Below are positions 1 to 10,900 of a stretch of DNA of 64,000 nt, one piece after another (position 1 is the stretch's first letter; each line of letters opens with the position of its first letter). Source of the stretch: Aurantiochytrium sp. KH105 (taxonomy: Eukaryota; Sar; Bigyra; Thraustochytrida; Thraustochytriidae); assembly GCA_003116975.1 (NCBI GenBank), contig BGKB01000091.1, forward strand, positions 1-64,000, written 5' to 3'. The position numbers were made by a program, and so were the translations under genes. Below the pieces are notes generated by a model. The model saw nothing but the letters and a program-made list of their open reading frames with translations, was not told the DNA's origin and made no database searches.

Positions 1-272
1 TTTGGCGACCCAGACACGGTCATCTTTCTTTTCGTTTGCCGAGCGCCTTGGGACAAAGAAACCTTAGCGGTGTCTCGAGCTAGGGAACGCAGACGCTTGG
101 CACTCTTCGTTTTCTCCTCACGCGCCGGTCTTTGCCCTTTCCGAGGGCGACCACGAGTCCGAGCAACTCGCTGGGCGGTGGTTAGCTTGTTGTGCGTGCA
201 CTCACACTGACAGCGTGAGCACAGGTTGCATTCTCCGCAAAGAGACACATGGCACTTGCACCTGTCCCCCAT
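1..272 (-). CDS. Partial Cys-rich AT-hook protein, runs off left edge
   Basis: Reading leftward from the ATG at 270-272, an open frame of about 90 codons reaches base 1 with no stop, so only the N-terminus is visible. The first 30 residues hold eight cysteines in the spacing CxCx4CxxCxxCxxCxCxC, which looks metal-binding. A basic stretch with the AT-hook core TRGRPRKG follows at about residues 38-46, then a Lys/Arg/Ser-rich tail. Known: AT-hooks bind the minor groove of AT-rich DNA, so a nuclear or DNA-associated role is inferred. I do not recognise the family; it could be host chromatin machinery or a transposon-encoded protein. The start is the first ATG of the frame, but an upstream exon cannot be excluded. 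Confidence 0.5.
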   Translation of the reverse strand, partial: MGDRCKCHVSLCGECNLCSRCQCECTHNKLTTAQRVARTRGRPRKGQRPAREEKTKSAKRLRSLARDTAKVSLSQGARQTKRKMTVSGSP

Positions 273-953
273 TGCGACCTCCCACTATCTGACCCTTACT
301 AGAGCCTAGTGTTGACCCCTCACGCGGACCGCGCACGCGATAACTTTTCGTCTACGAAGTTTCGTGGCTCGAGAAGACCAGATTCGCGCTCTCCAGGCCG
401 AGCCGAAGCCAGGCATCCTCGCCGCGGTCTGCGAAACGCAAGTGCGGATTTTCGGGTCTGTCAAATCTCCGTATATTTTTGCTCCTGCTCTTATAAAAAG
501 ACGGTCTTAAATTAATGTGGGTTTCTGGGGAAATGAGTATACCAAGTACCAGAAAATAACGGTGAAAGCAATCAGGATATTTTTCGGCTGCTGTCAATGT
601 ATGCCAGCCTCAAAGATTTGATCAGTCTGTGTGATGTGTTCAGTTCTTGAGCCTACCGAGCTGGCTAGCTCTAGCTAGCGAACGCAACTCTGCGTCAAAC
701 GAAACGACTTAGACAGAGGCAGATAGGCCTAGACCAAGTATCGTCTCGACAATATCAATCAAGTCTTTGCATGACAGCTCGCAGACGCATCAAAGAGTGA
801 GATAGATTAGGCCAATTCCGGAACCAAAAGCTCGAACTGGTGAATCAAATGAACGAAAAAGGACAAAAAAGAACACGAGTAGGCCTACATTTTACTTTGA
901 CGAGGAGAGAGGAAAGAACATTTTTTTTTCATAATGTCTTACTTAGTACGTAC
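273..953. other. Intergenic, no supported gene
   Basis: Presumed 5' flank of the left-edge gene and 3' flank of the SNARE gene. Only short, compositionally unremarkable frames occur. The SNARE stop is followed on the minus strand by a donor-like GTAAGTACG, and a good acceptor (ttcaccag) lies near 840; this could mark a 3'UTR intron. Confidence 0.5.
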
Positions 954-2046
954 TTACACAAAGGAGAGAATGATGCCGACGACGCCCAAAAGCAGAATGA
1001 AGCACATAATGTTGATGCAGAAACGCTCCATTCCCATGCCACTATCCTCGAGGTTCTTTTTCAGCGCCACATTCAGATTGTCCATCTTAACTTTGGCTTT
1101 AGCCAAATTCTCGTCCACCTCATCCATCATCTTGTCTTGCAGATTGATTTCGTCCTGAATAATCTTCGCCTTTTCGCCGGCCTGGTCAATGAGCTCACCA
1201 ATTTGGTCGAGCACCTCGTCAAACTCCTGGTCCCGTCGCTTGATTTGCTCGAGGCTCTGCTGCTGCATCTCGGTCAACTCCACATTTTTAGGCTGCGTCC
1301 GCGCGCCCGAGCTAGCGCCGCCCGTTCCTGGATCAAGGTTGCGGAAAAAGCTTGCAGTGTCAAATCCCGAGCCGCCCACCTCCAAGTCCTGATCATCTAC
1401 ACCACCGGCGGCGGCGGTGCCTGCGGCGCCGCTCGTCACGCTTGTAGCCTTGCTCGAGAGCTTTTTCATGCGCTCAAGCTGGACCTTGAATTCTTGCAGA
1501 AATTGAGTCCGCGTCGCCAGCTCCTCATCACTAAGCTTTCGCCTCTTCTTCCGGACTTCTTTGCTGTGAAGCCTCTCCATTTCCAAAAAGATCTCATTCA
1601 AGTCTTTGAGCTGCTTTCGCACCTGGTGCGCTTGCGCAATTTGATCACGGGATCTAGTGATACCCTTTGTGTCGTGCATGCTTCTGAGCGACTGTGTGCG
1701 GCACGCGAAATCGGTTTTCTTCACGTTAGTCTTTTCTGCTCTTGTTGATTCATGGGATTCGGTGGCATCGAATCCATGCGCCTTTCTTTTCTCGCACGTG
1801 GCCCACCCGCTTGCTCGTGATACAAGATAGCCGAAGATGGCCAAAGATGGGGGGGAAACTTACGTCCTTGACGCTCGCCATGCCAGCTAGAAATTCCTTC
1901 TTCGCCTCCATAAAGCGGTCTGACGAGGCCTTTGTCTTGTCTTTCTTCTCCTGAACGGGCATCTCCTTCTCAATGGCTCGAAGGCGCATGAGTAGGTCCT
2001 CGACCTCGATCACCCGTTTCGACCTCTTCGCCTTGGTCACCGCCAT
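954..2046 (-). CDS. Qc-SNARE, SYP7-like, tail-anchored
   Basis: Two exons, 2046..1864 and 1730..954, join in phase 0 across a 133-base GT-AG intron (donor GTAAGT) and give about 319 residues. The C-terminal third carries a SNARE heptad region; the likely zero-layer glutamine is in [11 protein letters not shown] single hydrophobic anchor ([19 protein letters not shown]) ends at the last residue. The N-terminal half is charged and helical, matching the pattern of plant SYP71-type Qc-SNAREs, which are usually about 265 residues, so this one is slightly long. Known role: membrane fusion at the ER or plasma membrane as one helix of a four-helix SNARE bundle; the exact compartment is not deducible here. 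The start ATG at 2046 is the first in frame. The gene is head-to-head with GPN1. Confidence 0.85.
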
Positions 2047-2397
2047 CTTCGCTTCCGTGTGCCCTGCGGGCGAGCAAGCTCCAAGCTCGGCAGGCTTTAC
2101 CTTTCTGCACTCGCACGCGCACTCGCCTCGCTCAGCTCACGCGCCTGCGCGCCTGCGCGCCTGCGCGTCTGTCTGCGTGCCCGCGCTCGTTCGACCGACC
2201 GACCGACCGACCGGCCCTCCTCGTTTCCTTGCTCGTCGGGAGACGGTTTGCCCTCTGCTCGTGCTGCGTCTGCTTCTTCGATCCTGTCCCTGCTCGCTTT
2301 CCTCCCCGCGCGCCGCGGCCCGGCTCCCGGCGTCGCGCACCGCGGCGTCCGCTCTCAGCCGCGCTCGCTGCTGCCGCCCGCCCCGCGGGAGGAACTG

Positions 2398-2460
2398 TCT
2401 GCTCTGCTCTGCTCTGCTCTGCGCTGCTCTGCGCTGCTCTGCGCTGCTCTGCTCGCGCTG
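2398..2460. repeat. CTGCT/GCGCT pentamer-like repeat
   Basis: Imperfect short tandem copies of ctgctctgctctg and gcgctgctctg in the GPN1 leader. Confidence 0.8.
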
Positions 2461-2484
2461 TTGCAGCTGCACTGCTTCGCCTCG

Positions 2485-2570
<86 letters not shown>
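2485..2570. repeat. (CTTT)n microsatellite, about 21 units
   Basis: An 86-base uninterrupted CTTT run about 155 bases before the GPN1 ATG; a probable polymorphic 5' leader or promoter element. Confidence 0.95.
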
Positions 2571-2726
2571 GCTCTTGGGCGATCTTCCTCTCCTCGTCCA
2601 CCGTGCCTGCTCAGGGCATGGCATGGTTTGGCTGGAGCCCAGACCGCCTTGGCCGCCGCGCGTGGACCGAGGGACCGAGAGACGGAGAGACACTCCGGGC
2701 GCGCGTGCAGGCCTCTTCGCTTCGGG

Positions 2727-3845
2727 ATGGGCGACGAACAGCAGACGCCCGCCTCGCCCGCGCCCGCGCCCGCGCCCGCGCCGGTGGCCGCGACGAGTCT
2801 GGGCCAGGGAGATGAGGACCACCCGGCCGAGAGTGACGGCGCCGGCGCCACCACTACCACCGCCGCTGGCGCTGGTGCCAGCACCGCGGCCGGGGCCTCA
2901 GGGGAGGCAGCCAAGGCCGGCGCCAGCAAAAAACAACCCGTGGCAATCGTCTTCGTAGGTATGGCTGGCAGCGGGAAAACGACCGTGGCCCAGCGTGTCA
3001 GCGCAGACTTGCACCAGAGCAACACCCCCGTCTACGCAATGAACCTGGACCCAGCCGTAGCCAAGGTCCCCTTTGGTTGCAACATTGACATTCGCGATAC
3101 AGTAAACTACAAAGGCGTCATGAAGCAGTACGGCCTCGGCCCGAACGGCGGCATCATGACCTGTCTCAATCTCTTTGCCACCAAGTTCGACCAGGTCATG
3201 AGTCTTGTTGAAAAGCGCACCGACGAGATCGACTATGTGCTCATGGACACGCCTGGGCAAATTGAAGTGTTCACCTGGTCTGCATCCGGAGCCATCATCA
3301 CAGAATCTCTCGCAGCCACTGTGCCCACCGTGCTCGCCTACGTGGTCGATACCCCACGTACAACCAACCCCGTCACCTTCATGTCCAACATGCTGTACGC
3401 GTGCAGCATCATGTTCAAAACCAAGCTTCCCATTGTCATTGTCTTCAATAAAACTGACGTCGTCTCCCATGAGTTCGCGCAAGAGTGGATGACCGACTTC
3501 GAAGCCTTTCGCGATGCGCTCGAGCAGCACAGCGAAGCGCACGGCGAAGCCTACATCGAGGATCTCACAAGGTCCATGAGTCTCGTTCTCGACAAATTTT
3601 ATGCCGGGATCCGCTCTTGTGGCGTCTCGGCAGCCACGGGCGCTGGTATTGAGAGCTTTTACGCTGCCGTGGAGGAAGCGCGAAGCGAGTACGACGAAAT
3701 CTATCGTCCCGAAATGGAGCGTCGCCGGGACGAAGCCAAACGCCTCGAAGAGCAGCACAGACAGGCCGCCGTGGCACGTATGCGTAAAAACATGAAAATG
3801 GATGAGAACATCAAAACCGACGTCGGCTCCGACGCGGCTGCGTGA
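2727..3845 (+). CDS. GPN1: GPN-loop GTPase 1 (XAB1/Npa3)
   Basis: A 372-residue GPN-family GTPase. After a low-complexity Ala/Pro/Gly N-terminus, the P-loop GMAGSGKTT lies at about residue 77, the diagnostic Gly-Pro-Asn insert ([12 protein letters not shown]) at about 137, a DTPGQIE switch at about 173, and NKTD at about 241. A charged helical tail ends the protein. Known role: GPN1 dimerises with GPN3 and supports assembly and nuclear import of RNA polymerase II. The ATG at 2727 (context gggatggg) is preferred because everything upstream is repeat-derived; a long extended frame through the CTTT repeat is not credible protein. Single exon. The gene is convergent with the FNT gene downstream. 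Confidence 0.95.
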   Translation: MGDEQQTPASPAPAPAPAPVAATSLGQGDEDHPAESDGAGATTTTAAGAGASTAAGASGEAAKAGASKKQPVAIVFVGMAGSGKTTVAQRVSADLHQSNTPVYAMNLDPAVAKVPFGCNIDIRDTVNYKGVMKQYGLGPNGGIMTCLNLFATKFDQVMSLVEKRTDEIDYVLMDTPGQIEVFTWSASGAIITESLAATVPTVLAYVVDTPRTTNPVTFMSNMLYACSIMFKTKLPIVIVFNKTDVVSHEFAQEWMTDFEAFRDALEQHSEAHGEAYIEDLTRSMSLVLDKFYAGIRSCGVSAATGAGIESFYAAVEEARSEYDEIYRPEMERRRDEAKRLEEQHRQAAVARMRKNMKMDENIKTDVGSDAAA

Positions 3846-4386
3846 GCATCTGAGAGTGTGAGTGAGTTGAGGAACGCTAGAATTAGCGGATATAGTTTTG
3901 CTTTCACCTCATTAGGCTGTCAAACACAAACATCCTGTCTCTGACTCTACGTCTGATAAGGATTGCAGTGTTTGCAATCTACAAGACAAAAGAAGCTCAA
4001 GCGCTGCTGTTCTCTCGCGCGGCCGCGGCGAGGGTGTTTGGTGTTCACGCGTCCCGTTCCATATTTTCCTTCCAAAAGTTGTCAGCATAGACTGAGATGT
4101 AGCTGCATATGAAGGCTCGCTTCCCTTCGCAGAGGACATAAATTGCGGTTGACAACGAAGTAGAAGCGACGCCCCGGACGACGATGCCACCCTACACTTT
4201 GGCTTTTCAGAATATAGAGCGTACGTCCTCTGCAAGCGATCTGTCAACTTATGCATGAGCCGCTCAAACTACCAACATCGTACAAAGGCTTAGTTTCTGT
4301 AATAGAGAGCCACTAATAGAAGATAAATGTATGACCACCACTAACGCGCTCTTTTCCTCCCACTTGGCTCAACGCTTGGCTTAATT
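3846..4386. other. Convergent 3' intergenic, nothing supported
   Basis: Lies between the ends of GPN1 and the FNT gene. It is AT-richer than the flanking coding sequence. A 114-codon minus-strand frame here has no recognisable features. Confidence 0.6.
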
Positions 4387-5265
4387 TTAAACCTTGTGCA
4401 CGTGCGGGCGACGTACCTTCAGATGCCATTGTGCTGCAAATACACAGGCGCCCACGAAATTGCCAAGCAGGCAAGGCAACAAATTTGAGAGCAGAATCTG
4501 CGAAATTGTCAAAGGTGCGCCTGCAAAGTATCCTGCAGGCAGGAACGTAAGGTTGGCCACCGAGTGCTCCAGCTTCATGGAGACAAAGGCGGCGATGGGC
4601 AGCCAAAGCAAAATTATTTTGGTCCCCATATTGTCCACAAGTGAAGCTTGGTAGACAGCCAGGTTCACAAGCCAATTCGCGCCCACAGCCTTGACAAAGA
4701 CCGTGGCCCCAGTCATGCTCGTTTTGTTTACCGCCACACGAATCACATCCTCCGCAGCGACCACTTCAAATGTCACGGCCAGCATTGCCACGAAGACGCT
4801 CGCAATCATGTTTCCAAGCAACGAAATTCCCAAGAGTCGACCAAGGTTCTGCAGCTTTTGCGAATGCGAGCGGCGAGCATCCCCAGAAACAAGCGGCAAG
4901 AGACCGTACAACATGTTGCTGGTGAGCAAGTCAGACCCCGTGGTGATGACGAAGGCAAGCCCTGCAGGAAAAATGAGTGCCGCTACCAATGCATTGTACT
5001 CCCAAACTGTCCGCGCGTACATGAGCGCTCCAAACGCAATGTAGGCGCCTCCATACAGGGACGAAATGAACAAGAGCCAAAATTCACGCCGTCCGCGATC
5101 CAAGCCTTTGTCATTCAGTGCTGCAAAAGTTCGTGCTTGTGGCGACAGCACACCGTCCGCACCTCCACTGGCACCTGGCGTTGCAAGTCCCAGCCCCGGT
5201 CCTAGGCTGCTCGGTTCGCCTCGAACCGAGGCCATGTTCAAGGTGCTGCTCGTTTCGGGCTCCAT
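4387..5265 (-). CDS. Formate/nitrite transporter family channel
   Basis: A 292-residue FNT-family membrane protein. About 60 N-terminal residues are low-complexity and cytosolic, then six hydrophobic segments follow. Family landmarks are visible: GGAYIAFGAL in the first helix, TTGSDLLTSNM after the second, GANWLVNLAV in the central segment, and KLEHSVANLTFLPAGYF late in the protein. Known role: FNT proteins form pentameric channels for formate, nitrite, lactate or hydrosulfide; the substrate is not predictable here. The length fits the family (about 270-310). ATG 5263-5265 is the first in frame; a second Met is twelve codons in. Divergent from the ABC gene, with starts about 327 bases apart. 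Confidence 0.92.
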   Translation of the reverse strand: MEPETSSTLNMASVRGEPSSLGPGLGLATPGASGGADGVLSPQARTFAALNDKGLDRGRREFWLLFISSLYGGAYIAFGALMYARTVWEYNALVAALIFPAGLAFVITTGSDLLTSNMLYGLLPLVSGDARRSHSQKLQNLGRLLGISLLGNMIASVFVAMLAVTFEVVAAEDVIRVAVNKTSMTGATVFVKAVGANWLVNLAVYQASLVDNMGTKIILLWLPIAAFVSMKLEHSVANLTFLPAGYFAGAPLTISQILLSNLLPCLLGNFVGACVFAAQWHLKVRRPHVHKV

Positions 5266-5592
5266 GGCGCCGATTCTGTCCCTTCTTCAATTCGAAGCAG
5301 ACTGTTACTTATCGGCAACGAGGCTTGGGAAGGGGTTTGCCTTGTGGTCTTTGCGCAGCTGCCTGCGCGCCCGCCTGCTCCCACCACCGTCTTCCCCTGT
5401 TTTAGATGCAGAGCCGCGCTTGTTCACAACGAAAGGAAAACCAAGGTTTGACTTTGCGGTACCACTTTACAGTACCGGCACTGGGTTGTCTGACGTCGGG
5501 CTGCGCTCCGGCCACTGAACTGCGAGCAAGAGCTCTCTTTCTCTCTGAGCAAAGATTCAGGCAAAGAAGAAACTGGTGTAGCGGCAAAGACG
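5266..5592. promoter_or_regulatory. Shared upstream region, FNT / ABC gene
   Basis: A 327-base gap between head-to-head genes, presumed bidirectional promoter. No specific element is recognised. Confidence 0.45.
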
Positions 5593-7700
5593 ATGGGCTC
5601 GAGCGCAAGGCCGCTCGTGGAGCTTGTCAACGTCGCGCTGCGGCCCTTTCGTACGCCGGGAACCTCGCTGTATTTGACGGGAAGGGCCAAGTCCGCCAGC
5701 GAGCACGCTCAAGTGCAGCGCTCGCACGCTGGCCTTCTGCTCCCAGGCACGTCTTGGGCGATTCACGAGAACGAGCACTGGCTCGTTGTCGGCCCAAACG
5801 GATGTGGTAAAAGTATGTGGTCTTCATAATTGCTTACTGGTTTTTAAAATGCGCAAGAAACGATGGGTGACTGACTGTGACCGAGAATGACGGATGCTCA
5901 CATACATGCTCTGCGTGCTTGCAATGACGTGACACGACATGACATGACATGACATGACATGACATAACATGACATGACGTGACACATAACATGGCATGGA
6001 ATGCCCATTGTCACCCGGCTTACCTTACAGGCACTCTGGCGCTTGCGCTGCGCAATGGAGCTCAAATCCTTGGAGGCCAAGTCTTCCACCGCGAAGATTG
6101 CCAGGCTCGCGATATTGCCTATGTCTCGCTGCGCGCAAGCGATGCCAAGCTTGCCGAACAAGCGCGACGTGTCCAGGAACTAGGTACCTGGGATCGACTC
6201 ACGCATGACGACCTCAATGTTGACCGCCTTGTCAGCCCTGAAGCATTTGATGAAGCGAATGGCCTTGCGAACCTCGGCATTGCCGACCTTCTCGGACGAC
6301 ACGTGCTCGAACTCTCAACTGGGCAGCTCCGCAAGATTTGCATCGCGCAAGAACTTCTTAAACGGCCTCGAATCTGCATTTTCGATGAGCCCTTCGACGG
6401 CCTCGATGTCGAGTCTCGCTCCTCGCTTGCAAGTCTTTTGGCACAGCCAGGACCCACGCAGACGGTTCTCATCTCCCATCGCATCAACGAAATTAGTGAG
6501 GTCCCGGGCATCACTCACGTACTCGAGATTGGCGAAGATAATCAGATCCGTAGGATGGGACGCAAAGAAGATATCCTTGAGAATCAGGATGTTATGTCAC
6601 ACTTGGACCACGCAGCGCAAACAAAATGGGCAGATGCAGGCGCTGTTGAGCCTCAACTTCGTGACGAAATCGCGTCCCTCCTTAAAGAGTCTGCGCCGCC
6701 CGTCAGGTCGAATCAAGCCGTGGAAGTCCCAATCATCGAAATGAAGAACGTCAAGGTCCAGTTTGGAGACGCAGTCATTCTCAAAGACCTTTCCTGGACC
6801 ATTCGTCCGGGCGAACACTGGAGTGTGGAGGGCCCCAACGGGTCAGGGGTACGTTGCAATCTTCATTTCTCCTTGCCTTGCCACAAAATTGATCTTGCGC
6901 AGACTTGATCTCGCACAGACTTTGGGTTCACGAAAGCGATGGCATCGCTGACTCGACCACACAACTGACTGACGAATGACAATCGGACTGACGACGTCAA
7001 AATCTCTTGATCTCAGAAATCCATGATGCTTGGTCTCATCACCGGAGAGGTCGCCCAGGTTTTTAGCAACCATGTACTCCTTTTTGGCGAACCGCGAAGC
7101 GAGGTGTCGCTAGAGCGACTGCGAACAAGAGTGGGCATTGTCTCTGCTAAGATGCAAACCCAGTTCCAACGCTCGCACCAGTCCGCACTGCGAGCTATTT
7201 GCACAGGCTATTTCGGCATCATTGGCGGGCCATGTCCGTCGTGCACGTAAGTTACGACTTGCGGTGCAGCCAGCACCATGTTTTGTTGTTTTGTTTTGTT
7301 TCGAGATTTCCTTCAAGATTCGCTTACCAACAAAGATGACTGACTTGTCGCGAGCAACAGCAAAGAACAAGAAGAACACGCAAAACGCTGGGCTCGAGCT
7401 CTGGGTCTCGAACGGCTGCTGGACCGCCGCTTCACGTCCTTGTCGCAGGGACAGCAGCGCCTTGTTCTCATTTGCCGAGCGCTTGCTAGCGGACCGCATG
7501 ACCTTCTTCTTCTTGACGAGCCTTTCCACGGCCTCGACGCTGCGACCCGGCAGCACATGCTTAGTGTTCTGGAAATTGTCAAGGACCACTGTGCAATGGT
7601 TTTCGTCACGCACCATGCCGACGAGCGGCCGCCGTTCATCAAAAATCGGCTTGTCCTGAAGCCAGGCGAGCGCCCCGAGATCATTCATAACAGCTCATAA
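5593..7700 (+). CDS. Twin-ATPase soluble ABC protein (ModF-like)
   Basis: Four exons, 5593..5812, 6031..6848, 7017..7246 and 7361..7700, join with consistent phases to give 535 residues. Two nucleotide-binding domains lie in tandem with no membrane segments. Domain 1 has Walker A GPNGCGKST (split by intron 1), signature LSTGQ, Walker B ICIFDEPFDGLD and H-loop ISHR. Domain 2 has Walker A GPNGSGKS (split by intron 2), signature LSQGQQ, Walker B LLLLDEPFHGLD and THH. This layout resembles the bacterial ModF/orphan ABC class and its plant counterparts. Known: such soluble twin ABC ATPases are not transporters by themselves; the role is uncertain. Two introns cut inside the Walker A motifs at equivalent places, perhaps tracing domain duplication. 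Intron 1 contains an ACATG repeat. Confidence 0.88.
5925..5996. repeat. (GACAT)n pentamer repeat inside ABC intron 1
   Basis: About ten imperfect gacat/gacgt units within the first intron of the ABC gene. Confidence 0.9.
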
Positions 7701-7902
7701 TATATAAAGGATGTCTCTCGGTTGCTCATTCATCAGCGTTGCGCGGGCACGTTGCCTCCTCTTGAATTGAAATTTGGCTTCTTCTCGAATCACGCAAAGG
7801 AGCGGCGCTCGAACAAACCGCCCTCTCCTCTCTCCTCTCGTGGATCGGAAATTTGGCCTGAAATTGGAAACAGACGGGCGAGCGGCACTTTGAAGATGGC
7901 AA

Positions 7903-10900
7903 TCATGCGTGACTGTCCATAAGCTGAAGAATCTCTTTGAGTTCCTCGTTGTCTAGCGCGCGCAGGCCTTGCGCCATTTCACTCTCGCGTGGCAGCTCGC
8001 TGGCATCGACGTCAAGCTTGTCACACGCAAAGTCGCGGTTTCGAACTACGAATGTGGCGACTTCCAACCAAAGAGCATCCGGGGAGAACGTTGCCACAGC
8101 GCGAAGAACGCGCAGCGCTCCAATGCGAAAAGACTCATCTGGTAAAAGGTCAATGGCAAGCTTACCGAGAAGAAAGCTCTCCTTGGCCAAGGCCGAATTA
8201 CGAGGAAGTTGAGTCAGTGCACTTTCGGCGCACGCGAGCTCGCCAAGGATGAGCTCGATTTCGTGCTGCCCTCGACGCTCCCGCGTCTGCGCTGCCGCTC
8301 TGAGCGAGGTGCACGTGACACGCCACGGGCCGTTATGAACATAACGCCTTTTCATAAAGTCGGGAGCAAGGCGAATGCATACAGTAACAACATTGAAACA
8401 GGCCGCCAGAACTGCGGCAGACTGTTCCGATGACAAACTTGCTTCAATGCCACGCCACGCTTCGTGAATCATGGGAAGCAGCTCGTCGCGATTTCCCGAG
8501 AGAACGCGCAGTGCTTGTGCCACGCCCTCGAGAGCAAGTCTCCGGCTTGCGAGATCTGCATGCCGCGTGAAATGTCTACAGTGCAAAAGAATCGTCTTGG
8601 CCAGGTTCTCTTCAAAGCTTGCTTCTTGCTTTGGAGCGATGTCCTCGCCCACTCCCGCTGAGGGGTCCTCATTGGATGCGGAAGGATCTAATGTCTCGTC
8701 GATCGCGTCCACATTAACCTCGGCAAAGGTTCTTGTGGCGCTCTCGAATTCGTCCACGAGCGCACCGAGAGGGTCCTCCTCTCGTGGTGCAATACTCTCC
8801 GATTCCTCGTGCGTTTCGCCGTTGGGGAGAATTCGCAAGGCTGCTTGCAACACCCCCAAAAGGTTGCTTGTGAGCTTGGCTTCTTTTGGTCCAAAGTCGC
8901 CCCTGCGCATCTCCAGTGCGTGAAGGACCCCATCGATCATGTCGCGAAGGAACGGTTTGAGACGCTGTGGTAGCGGGGCCTGTCGCAGAATGCGCAGCAA
9001 TGTTAACAAAATGTTGGCCGTTTGCGGAAACGATTCGAGGTCCTCGAGCCACATCGATGTTGCATCGAGAAGGTAGTCGATGTTTTCGTGAATGAGCTCG
9101 ACTCGATTCGCGTAGCCGCATCCAACAGCGAGGCAGCCAAGTGCAGCAGTTGCCGAATCAGCGACGATGGCGCGCTCACTCGAAGCGTGAACCAGAATAG
9201 GAAAGAGAGCCTCGACAAGAAGTCTACGCGCAACGCCATATTGGTCCTCTTGCTGTTGCAAAAAGCATTGGCCCAAAACTTCAAGCTGGAGGGACACGAG
9301 CAAGCGGCGCGAGGCCCCATTTGATGCTGCGCTGACGACTTCGTCAGCGCGTAAATTTTCCACACAAGCATGAACGCAGTCTCGACAAAGTTCTGGCTCA
9401 AGATCGGATCCAGCAGCTCTCATCAGAAATGCAAGAAGCAACCACGCCTCGTGGCGATCACTGGCACCCGTGCCTTGCACGCACACCAAAAGTTCACTAT
9501 AGAGCTCACGACGCGCTCCTGCCTTGCTGGAAAAGAGCGCCGTGAGCATACGGTCGAGCGCGTCACGTGTTGCGCCTTCCTGAAAGTGCACAAATCGGCG
9601 CGCCGGATACGCAACGTCGAGGGTGTTGTAATCCGAAGACACCAAAGCTCGCTCGTCGTGGTCCTTGTGAAGCTCGATGGTTGTCAATATTGGTTGCAGC
9701 GGAGACCAGGCACCAAGGATCACCTGAAGCCGTGTCGGCCCGACCGAACGAATCAGCGCCTCGCATGTCGCAAGGCTGTGACGAAAGGCAGCCTCACCCT
9801 TGGAACGGGCGACAGAGGGCAATTCTCGAAGCGCATCACGAAGGCACTCGTCCAAGGCGGGGGCAACGTGAGTACCCCACACGCCTTCGTCCACCTCAGA
9901 GGCACAAGTCGTATTTCCTAGTTTCTGTGAACATTCTTGGCGCGCAGTTTGTGCTAGCGCGCTGGTGTCTGGGTCCTCGCTGACCTCCATGGTCACGAGG
10001 ATCTCTACTAGGGTTGAGAGGAGCGTGCGCGTTGGCCCAGCTGGCGAGTTGTCCACCATTGTTCGCGTGCACTCCTGAATGAGACAAGATGCGAGTCCCA
10101 CAAGACTCATTTGTGCGACGCGACTACCCGGCCCGCTCACATGCTCGTGGCGTAAAATGGCCCGGAGCATGACATCCAGACGCGCACATGTCTCCGCAAG
10201 ATGCGGCCTCCGTCTCGGTCGCTGCTCGCTCACATACTCTGCCCATTTTCGAGCGCTCTCACTATTGTCGCCAGATTTCTCAGCCGAAGACGCCGTCTCT
10301 TCATACGGAGAATTGGAATTTTCGTGATGAGTGTCAGGGCTCGCGTGGGTCTCAGCTGGCACAGAAATCGTGCGTATATCCGAGAGAACGCAGCATATGG
10401 CCGGAGTCCAAGCTTCGATGGCGGCGGCTCGAACCGTGGAACCAGACTTGAAATCCTCCATGATGATGCCGCCAAGAACTCCGGAAACTCCGGGGAGAAC
10501 TTCCTCGACGGCCTCAGGGCGTGCTGCTCCTACACCGTCCAAGAGGACTTGAGCCGTTTCGAGGCAGGCAATTCGCAGCCGACGCGCACGCTGGACCTTG
10601 GCCGTCTCGAGCAGGCGGAGGGTGGTATGCGCGAAGAGTCCATGCAAGACAGCATTCTGGCCCTGGGGAGCGGCCAAAGCCTGCCAAGTTGCGCCGCCGT
10701 GACCTGTAAAATGACGCGCCTTATTAACGTTAGGACCAAAGGCTGCCCGTAGGGCGCTCACGGCGGCGTAAAGGACCTCTTCGCTTTTGCCAAGGTCAAG
10801 CCCGGCCAAACTCGCGTCTAATGTCTGCAAGATAATGTCGGGTCTCTCCGCAAGGAATGCCGGTGTACATTGCGATAGAATGCTTTGAACGCAGTTAAAG

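Larger units (their letters stand above)
2047..2726. promoter_or_regulatory. Shared upstream region, SNARE / GPN1
   Basis: A 680-base gap between divergent starts. It is C/T-rich on the plus strand up to about 2600 and turns G/A-rich in the last 90 bases before the GPN1 ATG. It holds two simple repeats listed separately. Frames that stay open through it are low-complexity and lack a credible start, so they are treated as leader sequence. Confidence 0.5.

Noticed and set aside
828-956. Spliced C-terminal extension of the SNARE past its stop
   Set aside because: A donor-like site overlaps the stop, but extra residues after the tail anchor would be lumenal and unusual; kept only as a possible 3'UTR intron.
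840-1748. 302-codon plus-strand frame opposite the SNARE gene
   Set aside because: Antisense shadow of the SNARE exons; starts on GTG and has no domain features.
2229-2726. N-terminal extension of GPN1 through the CTTT repeat
   Set aside because: The extra residues are pure repeat translation (Phe/Leu/Ser) and there is a good ATG at 2727; treated as leader.
3912-4256. 114-codon minus frame between GPN1 and FNT
   Set aside because: No motif, no context, within a convergent 3' gap.
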